A stretch of DNA of 64,000 bases from Pseudomonas coleopterorum (GTDB lineage Bacteria; Pseudomonadota; Gammaproteobacteria; Pseudomonadales; Pseudomonadaceae): assembly GCF_900105555.1 (NCBI RefSeq), contig NZ_FNTZ01000001.1:62001-126000 (forward strand), given 5' to 3'. The position numbers were made by a program, and so were the translations under genes. The first letter of the stretch is position 1; each line of letters begins with the position of its first letter. Shown piece by piece: positions 33,911-43,041 of this stretch. The notes beneath the pieces were generated by a model. The model was given only the letters and a program-made list of their open reading frames with translations, did not search any database and had not been told where the DNA came from.

Positions 33911-34602
33911 TGCGAAGCCCTCGCGAAGCCGCGCGCGGCACGTTTCTCCATGAAGTGCAGGGCAACCATGGCGACCACGGTGAGGCTCAGGTACATCAGG
34001 GCGGCGACCATATAGAAGGTGAACGGCTGTTTGCTGACGGTGACGGCGTTCTGCGCGTTGCGCATGATTTCTTCCAGGCTGATGACGGAGACCAGCGCGG
34101 TGTCCTTCATCAGAATCAGAAACAGATTACCCAGCCCCGGCAGGGCGATGCGCCACATCTGCGGCAATACCAGGCGGATGAAGATCCGCGACGTACTCAG
34201 GCCCAGGGCCAGGCCGGCTTCGCGATGACCTTTGGGGATGGCCAGGATGGCGCCGCGGAAAACCTCGGTGGCGTAGGCGCCGAAGCACAGGCCCAAGGCA
34301 ATCACGCCAGCGGCGAAAGGGCTGAGTTCCAGGCTCCCGACACCCAGCGCCAGGCCGAAGCTGCGCAGGCCGTTGACGGTGCCGAAGTAGATCAGCAACA
34401 CCCATAGCAGCTCGGGGATGCCGCGTACCAGTGTCGAGTAGAAACCACCGAGCCACTGCAGGGGGCGGTTGCGGGAGGTTTTCGCCAGAGCCCCGGCGAG
34501 GCCCAGCAGTAGCCCCAGGCACAGGGCGCTGAGGGCCAGTTTGACGGTCATCAGCGCGCCTGCGGCAAGCGCAGGGCCGAAGCCATAGAGATCGATGTTC
34601 AT
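33907..34602 (-). CDS. Basic amino-acid ABC transporter permease (HisQ-like)
   Basis: A 231-residue permease. It opens MNIDLYGFGPALAAGALMTV as HisQ/AotQ proteins do. TLVRGIPELLWVLLIYFGT and the EAA-type loop REAGLALGLSTSRIFIRLVLPQ are visible. It lies 55 bases after the binding-protein gene and overlaps the HisM-like permease. Two different permeases, a binding protein and an ATPase make a complete importer. Confidence 0.92.
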   Translation of the reverse strand: MNIDLYGFGPALAAGALMTVKLALSALCLGLLLGLAGALAKTSRNRPLQWLGGFYSTLVRGIPELLWVLLIYFGTVNGLRSFGLALGVGSLELSPFAAGVIALGLCFGAYATEVFRGAILAIPKGHREAGLALGLSTSRIFIRLVLPQMWRIALPGLGNLFLILMKDTALVSVISLEEIMRNAQNAVTVSKQPFTFYMVAALMYLSLTVVAMVALHFMEKRAARGFARASQ

Positions 34603-34657
34603 GGGCAGGCTTGTTCAGGGGCAGGTGTCGGCCTTTAGGTCGACGCCTGCCGGGCTG

Positions 34658-35401
34658 TCAGAGAATGCTGAAAGGGAAGTACTTGTCGTTGATCTTCTTG
34701 TAGGTGCCGTCAGCGATGATTTCCTGCAGTGCCGCGTTCAGCTTCTCGCGCAGGGCGTCGCCCTTGCGGACGGCAATGCCGATCTTGTCGCTTTCCTCGA
34801 CCGCATCGCCCTTGAACTCGAAGTCTTGGCCGGCCTTGCTTTTCAGCCAGTCGTAGCTGGCGTACTTGTCGGCCAGGATGGCATCGAGGCGGCCGCTGCT
34901 CAGGTCCAGGAAGGCGTTTTCGGAGGTGTCATAGAGCTGAGCCTCGATACCGTACTTGTCTTCCAGCCAGGTGCCGGACAAAGTCGCGCGCTGGGCACCG
35001 ATGGATTTGTTCTCCAGGCTTTCGCGGTCGATGGGGAAATCCACACCCTTCTTGGCGATGAACTGCAGCTTGTTGCTGTAGTAGGGGTTGGTGAAGTCCA
35101 CCACTGCAGAGCGCTCGGGGGTGATCGACATGGACGACACCAGGAAGTCGAACTTCTGCGACTGCAGCGCGGGGATGATGCCGTCCCAGTCGGAGGTGAC
35201 CACTTCACATTCCACTGCCATCTTCGCGCACAGGGCCTTGCCGATGTCGACGTCGAAGCCCACGACCTGGCCGCTGGTGTCCTTGCTGTTGAACGGTGGG
35301 TAGGCCGCTTCCACGCCCATGCGCAGTTTTTCGGCCGCCATGGCCGCGCCGTTGACCAGCAGTGTGGCGGCAACCGCCAGAAAGAGTTTCTTGATGTTCA
35401 T
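34658..35401 (-). CDS. Periplasmic Lys/Arg/Orn/His-binding protein
   Basis: A 247-residue binding protein with a signal peptide ending at AMAAEKL (residues 20-26). Mature motifs RMGVEAAYPPFNSKD, VGFDVDIGKALC, WDGIIPALQSQKFDFLVSSMSITPER and NPYYSNKLQF are those of the ArgT/HisJ/AotJ family, including the Asp and Ser/Thr residues that hold the alpha-amino acid group. It binds a basic amino acid; which one cannot be read. It lies between the ATPase and permease genes. Confidence 0.92.
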   Translation of the reverse strand: MNIKKLFLAVAATLLVNGAAMAAEKLRMGVEAAYPPFNSKDTSGQVVGFDVDIGKALCAKMAVECEVVTSDWDGIIPALQSQKFDFLVSSMSITPERSAVVDFTNPYYSNKLQFIAKKGVDFPIDRESLENKSIGAQRATLSGTWLEDKYGIEAQLYDTSENAFLDLSSGRLDAILADKYASYDWLKSKAGQDFEFKGDAVEESDKIGIAVRKGDALREKLNAALQEIIADGTYKKINDKYFPFSIL

Positions 35402-35416
35402 ATTGTTATTGCTCCG

Positions 35417-36190
35417 TTAGCGGTTGCTGGACATGAACTGCCTGCAGCGCGCCGACAAGGGGTTGTCGAATACTTGCTCGGGCGTACCCTGCTCTTCCAC
35501 CAGACCTTGATGCAGAAACACCACTTCGCTGGAGACTTGCCGGGCGAAGCCCATCTCGTGTGTCACCAGCAGCATGGTACGGCCTTCTTCGGCCAGGTTG
35601 CGAATAACCGAGAGCACCTCCTGGACCATTTCCGGATCCAGCGCCGAGGTCGGCTCGTCGAACAGGATAACCTTGGGCTGCATGGCCAGGGTGCGGGCAA
35701 TCGCCGCACGTTGTTGCTGACCGCCGGAAAGCTCGTTCGGATAGGCGTGGCGCTTGTCGGCGATACCGACCTTTTCCAGCAGCGCCTCGGCCACCTCGAC
35801 CGCTTCGGCGCGGCTCTGTCCGAGCACGCGGCGCGGCGCTTCGATGATGTTGTCGAGCACGCTCATGTGCGGCCACAGGTTGAAATTTTGAAACACAAAA
35901 CCGATCTGGCTGCGCAGCCGGTTGATCTGACGATTGTCGGCGGCAATCAGCTCGCCGTTGCGTGCGGCCTTGAGCTTGAGCGCTTCACCGGCCACCAGGA
36001 TTTCGCCCTGGTGAGGGTTTTCCAGCAGGTTGATGCAGCGCAGCAGGGTCGACTTGCCGGAACCGGATGAACCGAGGATGGAGATCACTGCGCCGTCGTT
36101 GGCGGCCAGCGATATGCCTTTGAGCACGTCCAGTGCACCGTAGCGCTTGTGCAGGTTACGGATTTCCAGAGCGGGCGTGGCCTGAGCCAT
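35417..36190 (-). CDS. Basic amino-acid ABC transporter ATP-binding protein (HisP-like)
   Basis: A 257-residue ATPase with Walker A GSSGSGKST (about residues 39-47), Q-loop IGFVFQNFNLWPHMSV, signature LSGGQQQRAAIARTLA and Walker B VILFDEPTSALDPEM, followed by the H-loop VTHEMGFAR. It is the first gene of the operon ATPase, binding protein, HisQ, HisM, methyltransferase, an arrangement that also occurs in other pseudomonads. Confidence 0.94.
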   Translation of the reverse strand: MAQATPALEIRNLHKRYGALDVLKGISLAANDGAVISILGSSGSGKSTLLRCINLLENPHQGEILVAGEALKLKAARNGELIAADNRQINRLRSQIGFVFQNFNLWPHMSVLDNIIEAPRRVLGQSRAEAVEVAEALLEKVGIADKRHAYPNELSGGQQQRAAIARTLAMQPKVILFDEPTSALDPEMVQEVLSVIRNLAEEGRTMLLVTHEMGFARQVSSEVVFLHQGLVEEQGTPEQVFDNPLSARCRQFMSSNR

Positions 36191-36778
36191 GTGCGGTCCT
36201 CATATAGGCGGGTGCGGTCTGCCATCGTCGACATGAACAGCCAGGCGCACAGCTAGCATAGCGCGGATGGCGGGACTGAACGTGCAGCTGGGTTCTCGAG
36301 TGCCTGATGCACGGTGCAAGGGCACTGTGGCAGGACTTCGGACGGGCAGGGCGCGGTAAAAAGGCGCGATGTTGCCAGTTTTGCCGGGACGAGGAAAGCG
36401 CGAATGCAGCGGATGTTCAATGGCGCGATGAGAGGCAGGTGGCACGAAGTAGCACCTGAGCCGTGCATCGTCCGCGCAAAAGTTGCGCCTTTAGGTTGCA
36501 CTGTTTTTGTGCGAGGGTGTTACCGGCGTCGTTTTTTGGTGCGGCATAACGACCCAGGCTGAGTAGTTCGGTAATGCGCAGGAGCCACAAGAGCAAACCT
36601 CAACGGATTCAATCCCTTGCCACGATCGGTCGAGAGGTCCGATTCAGGGCGGCAGGATATACCTTGGTACAATTTGGCGCAATTATTGCGTAAAAGATAT
36701 GGAACGGGGTGTAGCGGACTTTGCACAAGGGTCGCGACCACCGCCGGACAGAACGCTATTTTTCGCAAAGGTAGTTTT
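36191..36778. other. Long divergent regulatory region
   Basis: 588 bases between the ABC ATPase and the amino-acid permease genes. It contains the sigma-54-type promoter at 36675-36690 for the permease and presumably the ABC operon promoter near 36200-36300, which I cannot locate by eye. No gene of quality is present. Confidence 0.55.
36675..36690 (+). promoter_or_regulatory. Sigma-54 (-24/-12) promoter of the amino-acid permease
   Basis: TGGCGCAATTATTGCG fits TGGCAC-N5-TTGCA with GG and GC ten bases apart. The predicted start lies near 36700, leaving a leader of about 80 bases. The same bases include a perfect odd palindrome, CGCAAT-T-ATTGCG (36678-36690). RpoN control suits a nitrogen-source transporter. 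Confidence 0.65.
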
Positions 36779-38167
36779 ATGAGTACGCAGAATTCCACAG
36801 GTCTCGCTCAGGGACTCAAGCCGCGTCATGTAACTATGCTGTCGATCGCCGGTGTGATCGGTGCCGGCCTGTTCGTAGGTTCCGGCCACGCCATCGCCGC
36901 TGCCGGCCCCGCCGTGCTGCTGGCCTACGCCGCTGCCGGTAGCCTGGTGGTACTGGTCATGCGCATGCTGGGTGAAATGGCCGTTGCCTCGCCTGACACC
37001 GGTTCGTTTTCCACCTACGCCGACCGCGCCATCGGCCATTGGGCCGGCTTCTCCATCGGCTGGCTGTACTGGTGGTTCTGGGTGCTGGTAATCCCGCTGG
37101 AAGCCAACGCCGCCGCCTCGATTCTGCACGCGTGGATTCCCGACGTTGCGCATTGGGTGTTCGCGTTGGTGATCACCCTGGTGCTGACGGTAACCAACCT
37201 GTTCAGCGTGAAGAACTACGGTGAATTCGAGTTCTGGTTCGCGCTGATCAAGGTGCTGGCGATCATCGCCTTCATCGTCGTGGGCCTGGGCGCGGTGTTC
37301 GGCTTCATGCCCAACAGCCAGGTCAGCGGTGTCAGCCACCTCACCGACACCATGGGCTTCATGCCCAACGGGCTGGGCGCCGTCGTCGCTGCCATGCTGA
37401 CCACCATGTTCTCGTTCATGGGCACCGAAATCGTCACCATCGCCGCCGCCGAATCGAAGAACCCCGGTCAGCAGATCTCCAAGGCCACCAACTCGGTGAT
37501 CTGGCGGATCTTCCTGTTCTACCTCGTATCGATCTTCCTGGTGGTGGCCCTGGTGCCATGGAACGATCCGCGCCTGGCCGAGCTGGGTTCCTACCAGACC
37601 GTGCTGGAGCTGATCGGTATTCCCAACGCCAAGCTGATCGTCGACATCGTGGTACTGGTCGCGGTAACCAGCTGCCTGAACTCGGCGCTGTACACCGCTT
37701 CGCGCATGCTGTTCTCCCTGAGCAAGCGTGGCGACGCGCCGGCTGCCGCACAGAAAACCTCGAAGTCGGGCACCCCGTCGGTAGCCGTGCTGATGTCCAC
37801 CGCCGCCGCCTTCGTGGCCGTGATCGCCAACTACGTCGCGCCAGCTGCCGTGTTCGATTTCCTGCTCGCCACCTCCGGCGCCATCGCATTGCTGGTGTAC
37901 CTGGTGATCGCTGTGTCGCAACTGCGCATGCGCCGCAAGCGCGAGATCGCCGGTGAGAAGATCGACTTCAAGATGTGGCTGTTCCCCGGCCTCACCTACC
38001 TGGTCATCCTGTTCATCGTTGCGGTACTGACCACCATGGCGCTGCGCGAAGACCACCGCGTGGAAATCCTCGCCACGGGCGGCCTGGCCATCGCGGTTGT
38101 GGTTGCGGGCCTGATCATCTCCAGCCGCCGCAAGGCTGGTAATGCGCGAGTAGCGCTGAGCCGCTGA
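36779..38167 (+). CDS. gabP: GABA/amino-acid permease (APC superfamily)
   Basis: A 462-residue inner-membrane symporter with about twelve hydrophobic segments. The opening LKPRHVTMLSIAGVIGAGLFVGSGHAI and the GEMAVASPDTGSFSTYADRAIG stretch are hallmarks of the AAT/GabP branch. ATG 36779 follows AAAGGTAG; the open frame extends to 36617 without a better site. It probably imports 4-aminobutyrate or a related amino acid as nitrogen source, consistent with the sigma-54-type promoter upstream. A strong terminator follows. Confidence 0.85.
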   Translation: MSTQNSTGLAQGLKPRHVTMLSIAGVIGAGLFVGSGHAIAAAGPAVLLAYAAAGSLVVLVMRMLGEMAVASPDTGSFSTYADRAIGHWAGFSIGWLYWWFWVLVIPLEANAAASILHAWIPDVAHWVFALVITLVLTVTNLFSVKNYGEFEFWFALIKVLAIIAFIVVGLGAVFGFMPNSQVSGVSHLTDTMGFMPNGLGAVVAAMLTTMFSFMGTEIVTIAAAESKNPGQQISKATNSVIWRIFLFYLVSIFLVVALVPWNDPRLAELGSYQTVLELIGIPNAKLIVDIVVLVAVTSCLNSALYTASRMLFSLSKRGDAPAAAQKTSKSGTPSVAVLMSTAAAFVAVIANYVAPAAVFDFLLATSGAIALLVYLVIAVSQLRMRRKREIAGEKIDFKMWLFPGLTYLVILFIVAVLTTMALREDHRVEILATGGLAIAVVVAGLIISSRRKAGNARVALSR

Positions 38168-38187
38168 TCGATTGGACCGCTGGAATG

Positions 38188-38221
38188 CAAAGGCCGCTGT
38201 CAGTGATGACAGCGGCCTTTG
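38188..38221 (+). terminator. Strong hairpin after gabP
   Basis: CAAAGGCCGCTGTCA / GTGA / TGACAGCGGCCTTTG, a perfect 15-bp stem with a four-base loop, 20 bases after the gabP stop. T residues are within the stem end, allowing bidirectional use. Confidence 0.85.
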
Positions 38222-38405
38222 TCGTTTCAGGATGGACAGGTCACTGCCCTGACGGTCCTCGCAGACTGTGTTCTTTTTGCCCCATGTCGCTGTTCTTCGG
38301 GCCTGCCGGAGGCTTGAAGATATCCTGCTTCCAACTTGGCCAGCGAGCGACAGCTTGTCGACACATGGATACGTGGTTTAGAAATTCCTGCTTCTTGGTC
38401 GTCAT

Positions 38406-40151
38406 TTAGGTTCCCTCTATGTAGGTAGACAGCAGATTCGCTGCTGCTGCTTCACGATCCATGTAAGAGCACGGAAGCATCTGGGTCCTGAGCTTTGCAC
38501 TCTCTTCTTTCCACTCGACGATTTCGCCGTCGTCGTTCTTGCGTGCCACCGGGTAGCCGCTGCCGAGATTCGTCGAGAATAGGTTGAAAAAGCTCCGCGG
38601 GCCAACCCCGATGAAAGGTTCGAATACGACATTGTCCGGGTTGTTCCCGAGCGAGATGGCGTCGGAGTGAAATTCCAGAGCCTTGCTCTTGGGGTAGGGT
38701 TCTACGTAGACCACCCGTTTGATACCTGCAGCCACAATGTGCTTGGCGCAGTTGTGACAGGGGAAAGTCGTGCAGTACAAGTCGCTGCCCGAGCAGTTCA
38801 CACCCGAGCGGGCGCTCGACAGCAAGGCCTCCATTTCGGCATGCACCACCCGGCCATATTCGGTGATGTCCTTGATCTTGCTCCTTCTGATCAATGGCGC
38901 GAGTTCCTGGTGATACTCCTGGGGAACCACCGCAAGGATATCGTCGATGATCAGCCTTTTCTGGATGGCATTGGAGTCTTGACCGCGCATGTAATCACGC
39001 CCGTCAGGCGCATCCACGATGCCGTGGGTGTCTGGATCCTTTTCGGGCCAGTAAAGGCCTCCGTGGGCCTTGGGAACATCATTGGCCCCGGTGGCGATGA
39101 TGCAGCGGTGCTTGGTCAGGACTGCCCCTACCTGACGCGACAGGTCGGCAGACCTCAACGAGGCGGAAAACGCCATGAACATCGCGTATTCGTCGAACGT
39201 CGGGGTGATGTAGGGGCGACCGAAAAGCAGGTCGAGAATACGCCACGTCTGTTTCTTCAACGAGTCGGAGTTGCCATTGTAGTCAATGAAGAAGTCGGAG
39301 AGATGGTAGGTGTTGCGGGTGTGCTGACCATGTTCGTCGCGCTCGTCCGCATCACGCTCGATCAGGCGCGATGCCTGCTCCTCCGTCATGGACAGGTCCT
39401 TCACCAGATACTCATGGCGTCGTGTCAGATCGGCGTGGACGCCGACCAGAAAAAAGCCATCCGAATAGATCTTGCGCAGACGCTCGACTTCCGCAGGGCT
39501 TTTCAATGAGTTGATGATGAACGCCCGGCGACGCATGGGGGCCGACTCGCTTCGCAGCTTGTTGATGTGCACCGCCGCGCCCAATGCCAGTATGGCGTTG
39601 TCCTTGCTCTTCTCGCGCAGCCGGTTCCCTTCTTCCATGAAGCTGCTGATGCGGTCGTACTGATGGGTGGTGTCGGCAGGGGAGCCGATGCTGGCAATGA
39701 CATCCGTAGAGACTTTGATGGTGCAGGTTTCGTAGCCGAAAATCTTGAGCCGGTCGCCGATCAGCTTCGACACCTCCGGGAGGTCGGTTCCGATCGTCCC
39801 GACCAGCCCGATGATGAGCTCGGAATCGGAATAGGTATCGTCGATGAAATAGGATGTGTCCGGTGCAGGTTCCTGGGAAAGCTCTGCCAGCATTTGCGCT
39901 GCATCGTCAGGTTGCGTGTGCTGCGCTCCGTAGTGGCTATTGAGCAAAGGCTCGACCATTTCCTGGAGCTTCGATGCCGCGTGGGGTTTGCCCTGGAAGT
40001 GCAGGGTGCCAGTAGACGGGTACCAGTTGAGAATGCCTTTGCTGCGAGTCTTGAATTGATGCTGGTTTTCGTTGATTACCCGCCACTCTCCAGCGGGCAG
40101 AATGCTTTCGAGCTTTATCTTCAGTTCTTCGAACGTGCCATCAAAGCGCAT
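38406..40151 (-). CDS. Anti-phage deoxycytidine nucleotide deaminase (AvcD/DCD-like)
   Basis: A 581-residue protein in three parts. Residues 1-75 form a small alpha/beta domain with NWYPSTGTLHFQG, resembling TBP-like nucleic-acid-binding domains. Residues about 110-300 are a P-loop-like NTPase module with a degenerate Walker A GLVGTIGTD (115-123). Residues about 320-560 are a cytidine/dCMP deaminase domain with H437-A-E439 and PCHNC (C465, C468) binding zinc. NTPase-deaminase fusions of this type (AvcD of Vibrio; defensive dCTP deaminases) deplete dC nucleotides during phage infection. A strong AAGGAG site sets ATG 40151. Hairpins precede it at 40174-40217. The extra N-terminal domain is unusual to me. 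Confidence 0.8.
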   Translation of the reverse strand: MRFDGTFEELKIKLESILPAGEWRVINENQHQFKTRSKGILNWYPSTGTLHFQGKPHAASKLQEMVEPLLNSHYGAQHTQPDDAAQMLAELSQEPAPDTSYFIDDTYSDSELIIGLVGTIGTDLPEVSKLIGDRLKIFGYETCTIKVSTDVIASIGSPADTTHQYDRISSFMEEGNRLREKSKDNAILALGAAVHINKLRSESAPMRRRAFIINSLKSPAEVERLRKIYSDGFFLVGVHADLTRRHEYLVKDLSMTEEQASRLIERDADERDEHGQHTRNTYHLSDFFIDYNGNSDSLKKQTWRILDLLFGRPYITPTFDEYAMFMAFSASLRSADLSRQVGAVLTKHRCIIATGANDVPKAHGGLYWPEKDPDTHGIVDAPDGRDYMRGQDSNAIQKRLIIDDILAVVPQEYHQELAPLIRRSKIKDITEYGRVVHAEMEALLSSARSGVNCSGSDLYCTTFPCHNCAKHIVAAGIKRVVYVEPYPKSKALEFHSDAISLGNNPDNVVFEPFIGVGPRSFFNLFSTNLGSGYPVARKNDDGEIVEWKEESAKLRTQMLPCSYMDREAAAANLLSTYIEGT

Positions 40152-40173
40152 GGTGACTCCTTGTTCTTGCTGC

Positions 40174-40217
40174 CGATCAATCCGTTGATCGAGGGGGCTC
40201 TCGGTGACTTTCGAGAG
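40174..40217 (-). promoter_or_regulatory. Two stem-loops in the deaminase leader
   Basis: Stem 1 is CGATCAA-TCCG-TTGATCG (40174-40191); stem 2 is CTCTCG-(8)-CGAGAG (40198-40217). Both lie 22-66 bases before the deaminase ATG, within the expected leader. Known AvcD systems are restrained by an upstream RNA, so structured RNA here is notable. No function is shown. Confidence 0.4.
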
Positions 40218-40369
40218 GTGGGACGTGAAGCGAATAAAGATAGCCCATCAAGACGCGAGCGTACGGTAACCAGTCCTGCGATAGGTAACAGCATGTGTGA
40301 GTCACCCAAGCCATTCCCGAACTAGCTCAACGAGGCCACGAGAATCCTCAAACCCAAAACGACTTAAAT

Positions 40370-40388
40370 AGAAATGCGAATCACTCCG
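40370..40388 (+). promoter_or_regulatory. Possible Fur box before the siderophore receptor
   Basis: AGAAATGCGAATCACTCCG keeps the AATG..AATCA core of the Fur consensus (10 of 13 inner positions). It lies 85 bases ahead of the receptor ATG, where iron-repressed promoters usually carry it. Confidence 0.5.
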
Positions 40389-40472
40389 TGCTAGATTCTC
40401 CCGCTTTTTTGAGATATGTCGACACAAAAAAACGGCTGGTCTTCGCAGGATCTTCAGGGGAGAGGATGGTAG

Positions 40473-42692
40473 ATGGCTCGCAATAACAAGATTAATTCCA
40501 GCGCGAACTCTGTGGCTTTACTCGTTGCCACACTCAGTTGGCAGGGCATTGCCGCTGCTGACCAGGCGCCTGCCACACCTGCAACCAAAGATGCAGTTCT
40601 ACAGTTGCAGAACCTGGTCATTACCGAACAAGCACCGGAAAGCCAGCAGAGTACGGGTTATCAAGTAAAGAACAGCACGGCGGGCACCAAAACCAGTACG
40701 CCTTTGCCCGAGACGCCGCGTTCTGTCTCGGTGGTCACGCGCCAACGCATCCAGGACCAAGGTTCTCAGACCCTTACCGACATTCTCGGCTACGTGCCGG
40801 GCATCTTCGCGCCGCCTTTCGCCGTGGGCGATGGTTTGGCCGGTGATCTGTTTTCCATCCGCGGCTACAACGCCACGGACTATGGCTATGGCTTGCTGAA
40901 AGATGGTTTGCGCCTGCAAGGAAACCGATACGACACCACCACCGAGCCCTATGGGCTGGAGCGTACCGAAGTCTTTCGAGGCCCAAGCTCGATTCTCTAC
41001 GGGGAAAATGCGCCGGGCGGACTGGTCAATCTGGTCAGTAAAAAGCCGACCGAAACCGCGCAGGGCGAGGCCAAGCTCACCTACGGCAGCAACAATCGCC
41101 GCCAACTCGGACTCGATGTTTCGGGTCCGTTGACGGACGACAACCGTATTCTGGGCCGGCTGGTGATGCTGGGCCGCAATGCCGATACGCAAGTTGACTC
41201 GGTGCCGGATGACCGCCTCTACATCGCGCCGTCGATGACGTTCAACTTCAGCGAAGACACTGCACTGACCTTGCTGTCGACTTACCAGCGCGACCGCACC
41301 AAGTTGCTGTTGGGCTATCCGGCAGCAGGGACGCTGCTCAATAACGTCAATGGCAAGATCGGCAAGGACCAGTTCAACGGCAATCCGAACTGGGACGATT
41401 TTGAGCGCGAAACCTGGACCTTGGGTTATGAGTTCAGCCATCAGATCAACGACGTCTGGCAGTTCCGTCAGAACTCGCGCTACATGGAATCGCGCTTGAA
41501 CCGTCATGAAACCTGGCCAAACAATCTGAACCGAGCCGGCTTTGGCAGTACGTTGAGCAGCACGGCTTATGATCGTGACAACAAATCGATCACCTATTCA
41601 GTGGATAACCAGTTCGAAGGCCACTTCACTTCGGGGGCGTTGGATAACACAGTGCTGCTCGGCGCAAGTTACGACCGCACCTCGTTCAACCAGGATTGGA
41701 ACGCAGGCTTGGGCGGTACTTACAACGTGTTCAACCCGGTGTTTTCGGCGGTGCAACCGAACGCCTCGCAATACGTGCAGAACTCCCAGCTCGATCAGCA
41801 CATGTACGGTGCGTATGGCCAATTGCAAAGCAAGTACGACAACTGGATCTTCCTGTTGGGCGGGCGCCAGGACTGGGTGCAGAGCGAATACCGCAACCGT
41901 GCCAGCGCGGCGCGTCCAGGCAGCGCAGCAATAGCGGCCACGGACCTGGATGGCTGGGATCACCGGTTCAGCTGGCAGACGGGTTTGATGTACCAGTTCG
42001 AAAACGGCATCTCGCCCTATGTCAGCTATTCCACGGCATTCACCCCCGTACAGCAATCGTCCCAGCCCAATGGCGATCTGCTCGACCCGATTCTCAGCAA
42101 GCAGTATGAAGTGGGTGTGAAGTTCGAGCCCAAAGGGTGGAACACGACCTTCAGCGCGGCTGTTTTCGACCTGACCAAATCACGCGACGTGGTCGCAGGC
42201 AGCAGCGGCTTCAGCCGGCAAGTGGGCGAGAGCAAGTCTCAGGGCTTGGAGCTTGAGGTCAACAGTGACGTGACGCCCAATCTCGGTCTGGTTGCGTCGT
42301 ACACCTACACGGACGCGCGGGTGACCAAAGATGCGCCAGGGTCATTGTTCGAAGACCATCAACTGACGGGCATTCCACGCAACCAGGCGTCGACCTGGGC
42401 GACGTATCGCTTCCTGGATGGCGCGCTGAGCGGTCTACGCCTGGGCGGCGGCGTGCGCTACTTCGACAACACCTTTGCCTACACAGCCCCGACGCTGTAC
42501 GGCAAGCTGAAAACCGGCGATGTGACGCTGGTGGATGCGTTGGTGGGGTATGACATCAACGAGCATTGGTCGGTGGACGTGAACGCGAAGAACCTGTTCG
42601 ACAAGGAATACGTGTCGGGCTGCAACAACGCGGGTCGCTGTTATTGGGGCGAGGAGCGAACGGTGCTGGGGACCGTGGCGTTTCGCTGGTAA
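40473..42692 (+). CDS. TonB-dependent siderophore receptor (ferrichrome-type)
   Basis: A 739-residue outer-membrane receptor. It has a signal peptide (LLVATLSWQGIAAA), a TonB box region (LQNLVITEQ), a plug domain (TPRSVSVVTRQRIQDQGSQTL, VFRGPSSILYGENAPGGLVN) and a 22-strand barrel ending NLFDKEYVSGC...VLGTVAFRW. It lacks an STN domain and has no sigma/FecR partner, so it is a plain transporter, probably Fur-repressed. A Cys pair in SGCNNAGRCYW near the C-terminus is typical of FhuA/FiuA-like ferrichrome receptors. GGGGAGAGG precedes the ATG region. Confidence 0.92.
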   Translation: MARNNKINSSANSVALLVATLSWQGIAAADQAPATPATKDAVLQLQNLVITEQAPESQQSTGYQVKNSTAGTKTSTPLPETPRSVSVVTRQRIQDQGSQTLTDILGYVPGIFAPPFAVGDGLAGDLFSIRGYNATDYGYGLLKDGLRLQGNRYDTTTEPYGLERTEVFRGPSSILYGENAPGGLVNLVSKKPTETAQGEAKLTYGSNNRRQLGLDVSGPLTDDNRILGRLVMLGRNADTQVDSVPDDRLYIAPSMTFNFSEDTALTLLSTYQRDRTKLLLGYPAAGTLLNNVNGKIGKDQFNGNPNWDDFERETWTLGYEFSHQINDVWQFRQNSRYMESRLNRHETWPNNLNRAGFGSTLSSTAYDRDNKSITYSVDNQFEGHFTSGALDNTVLLGASYDRTSFNQDWNAGLGGTYNVFNPVFSAVQPNASQYVQNSQLDQHMYGAYGQLQSKYDNWIFLLGGRQDWVQSEYRNRASAARPGSAAIAATDLDGWDHRFSWQTGLMYQFENGISPYVSYSTAFTPVQQSSQPNGDLLDPILSKQYEVGVKFEPKGWNTTFSAAVFDLTKSRDVVAGSSGFSRQVGESKSQGLELEVNSDVTPNLGLVASYTYTDARVTKDAPGSLFEDHQLTGIPRNQASTWATYRFLDGALSGLRLGGGVRYFDNTFAYTAPTLYGKLKTGDVTLVDALVGYDINEHWSVDVNAKNLFDKEYVSGCNNAGRCYWGEERTVLGTVAFRW

Positions 42693-42804
42693 GTCACCCA
42701 ATTTGGCCAAGGAAGGCGCGCCGGACGTGTGAGTGGATCCGAGGACCGAACTCGATCCACTCCCATGCCCACGGGCTTTCACGAGGTGTAAAACGCCAGA
42801 CAAC

Positions 42805-42827
42805 AAAAAGCCCGCACTAGGCGGGCT
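42805..42827 (-). terminator. Rho-independent terminator of tRNA-Phe
   Basis: Minus strand AGCCCGC-CTAGT-GCGGGCT followed by TTTTG, 47 bases past the tRNA end. Confidence 0.8.
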
Positions 42828-42873
42828 CTCTGTGTGTTTTCAGGTACTGCGTACACCACCTGAAAACGGAAGG

Positions 42874-42949
42874 TGGTGCCCAGAGACGGAATCGAACCGC
42901 CGACACGGGGATTTTCAATCCCCTGCTCTACCGACTGAGCTATCTGGGC
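42874..42949 (-). tRNA. tRNA-Phe (anticodon GAA)
   Basis: A 76-base tRNA with encoded CCA. Acceptor GCCCAGA pairs with TCTGGGC. The anticodon arm is GGGGA-TTGAAAA-TCCCC (GAA), and the T-arm is GGCGG-TTCGATT-CCGTC. It lies before yggX-mutY-asmA as in other pseudomonads. Confidence 0.97.
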
Positions 42950-42959
42950 AACGGGGCGC

Positions 42960-42988
42960 ATTAAACTGGTTTTTCGACGGGTCGTCAA
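42960..42988 (-). promoter_or_regulatory. Sigma-70 promoter of tRNA-Phe
   Basis: Minus strand TTGACG, 17-base spacer, TTTAAT, followed by a GC-rich discriminator just upstream of the tRNA, as in stringently controlled stable-RNA promoters. Confidence 0.8.
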
Positions 42989-43041
42989 GCGTGATGTCGA
43001 AAAAAATTTTAATTAATACCGTCGCTTACGATTTTGCTGGG

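Noticed and set aside
36683..38056. A 457-codon open frame antisense to gabP
   Set aside because: His/Gln/Gly-rich translation typical of an antisense membrane-protein shadow.
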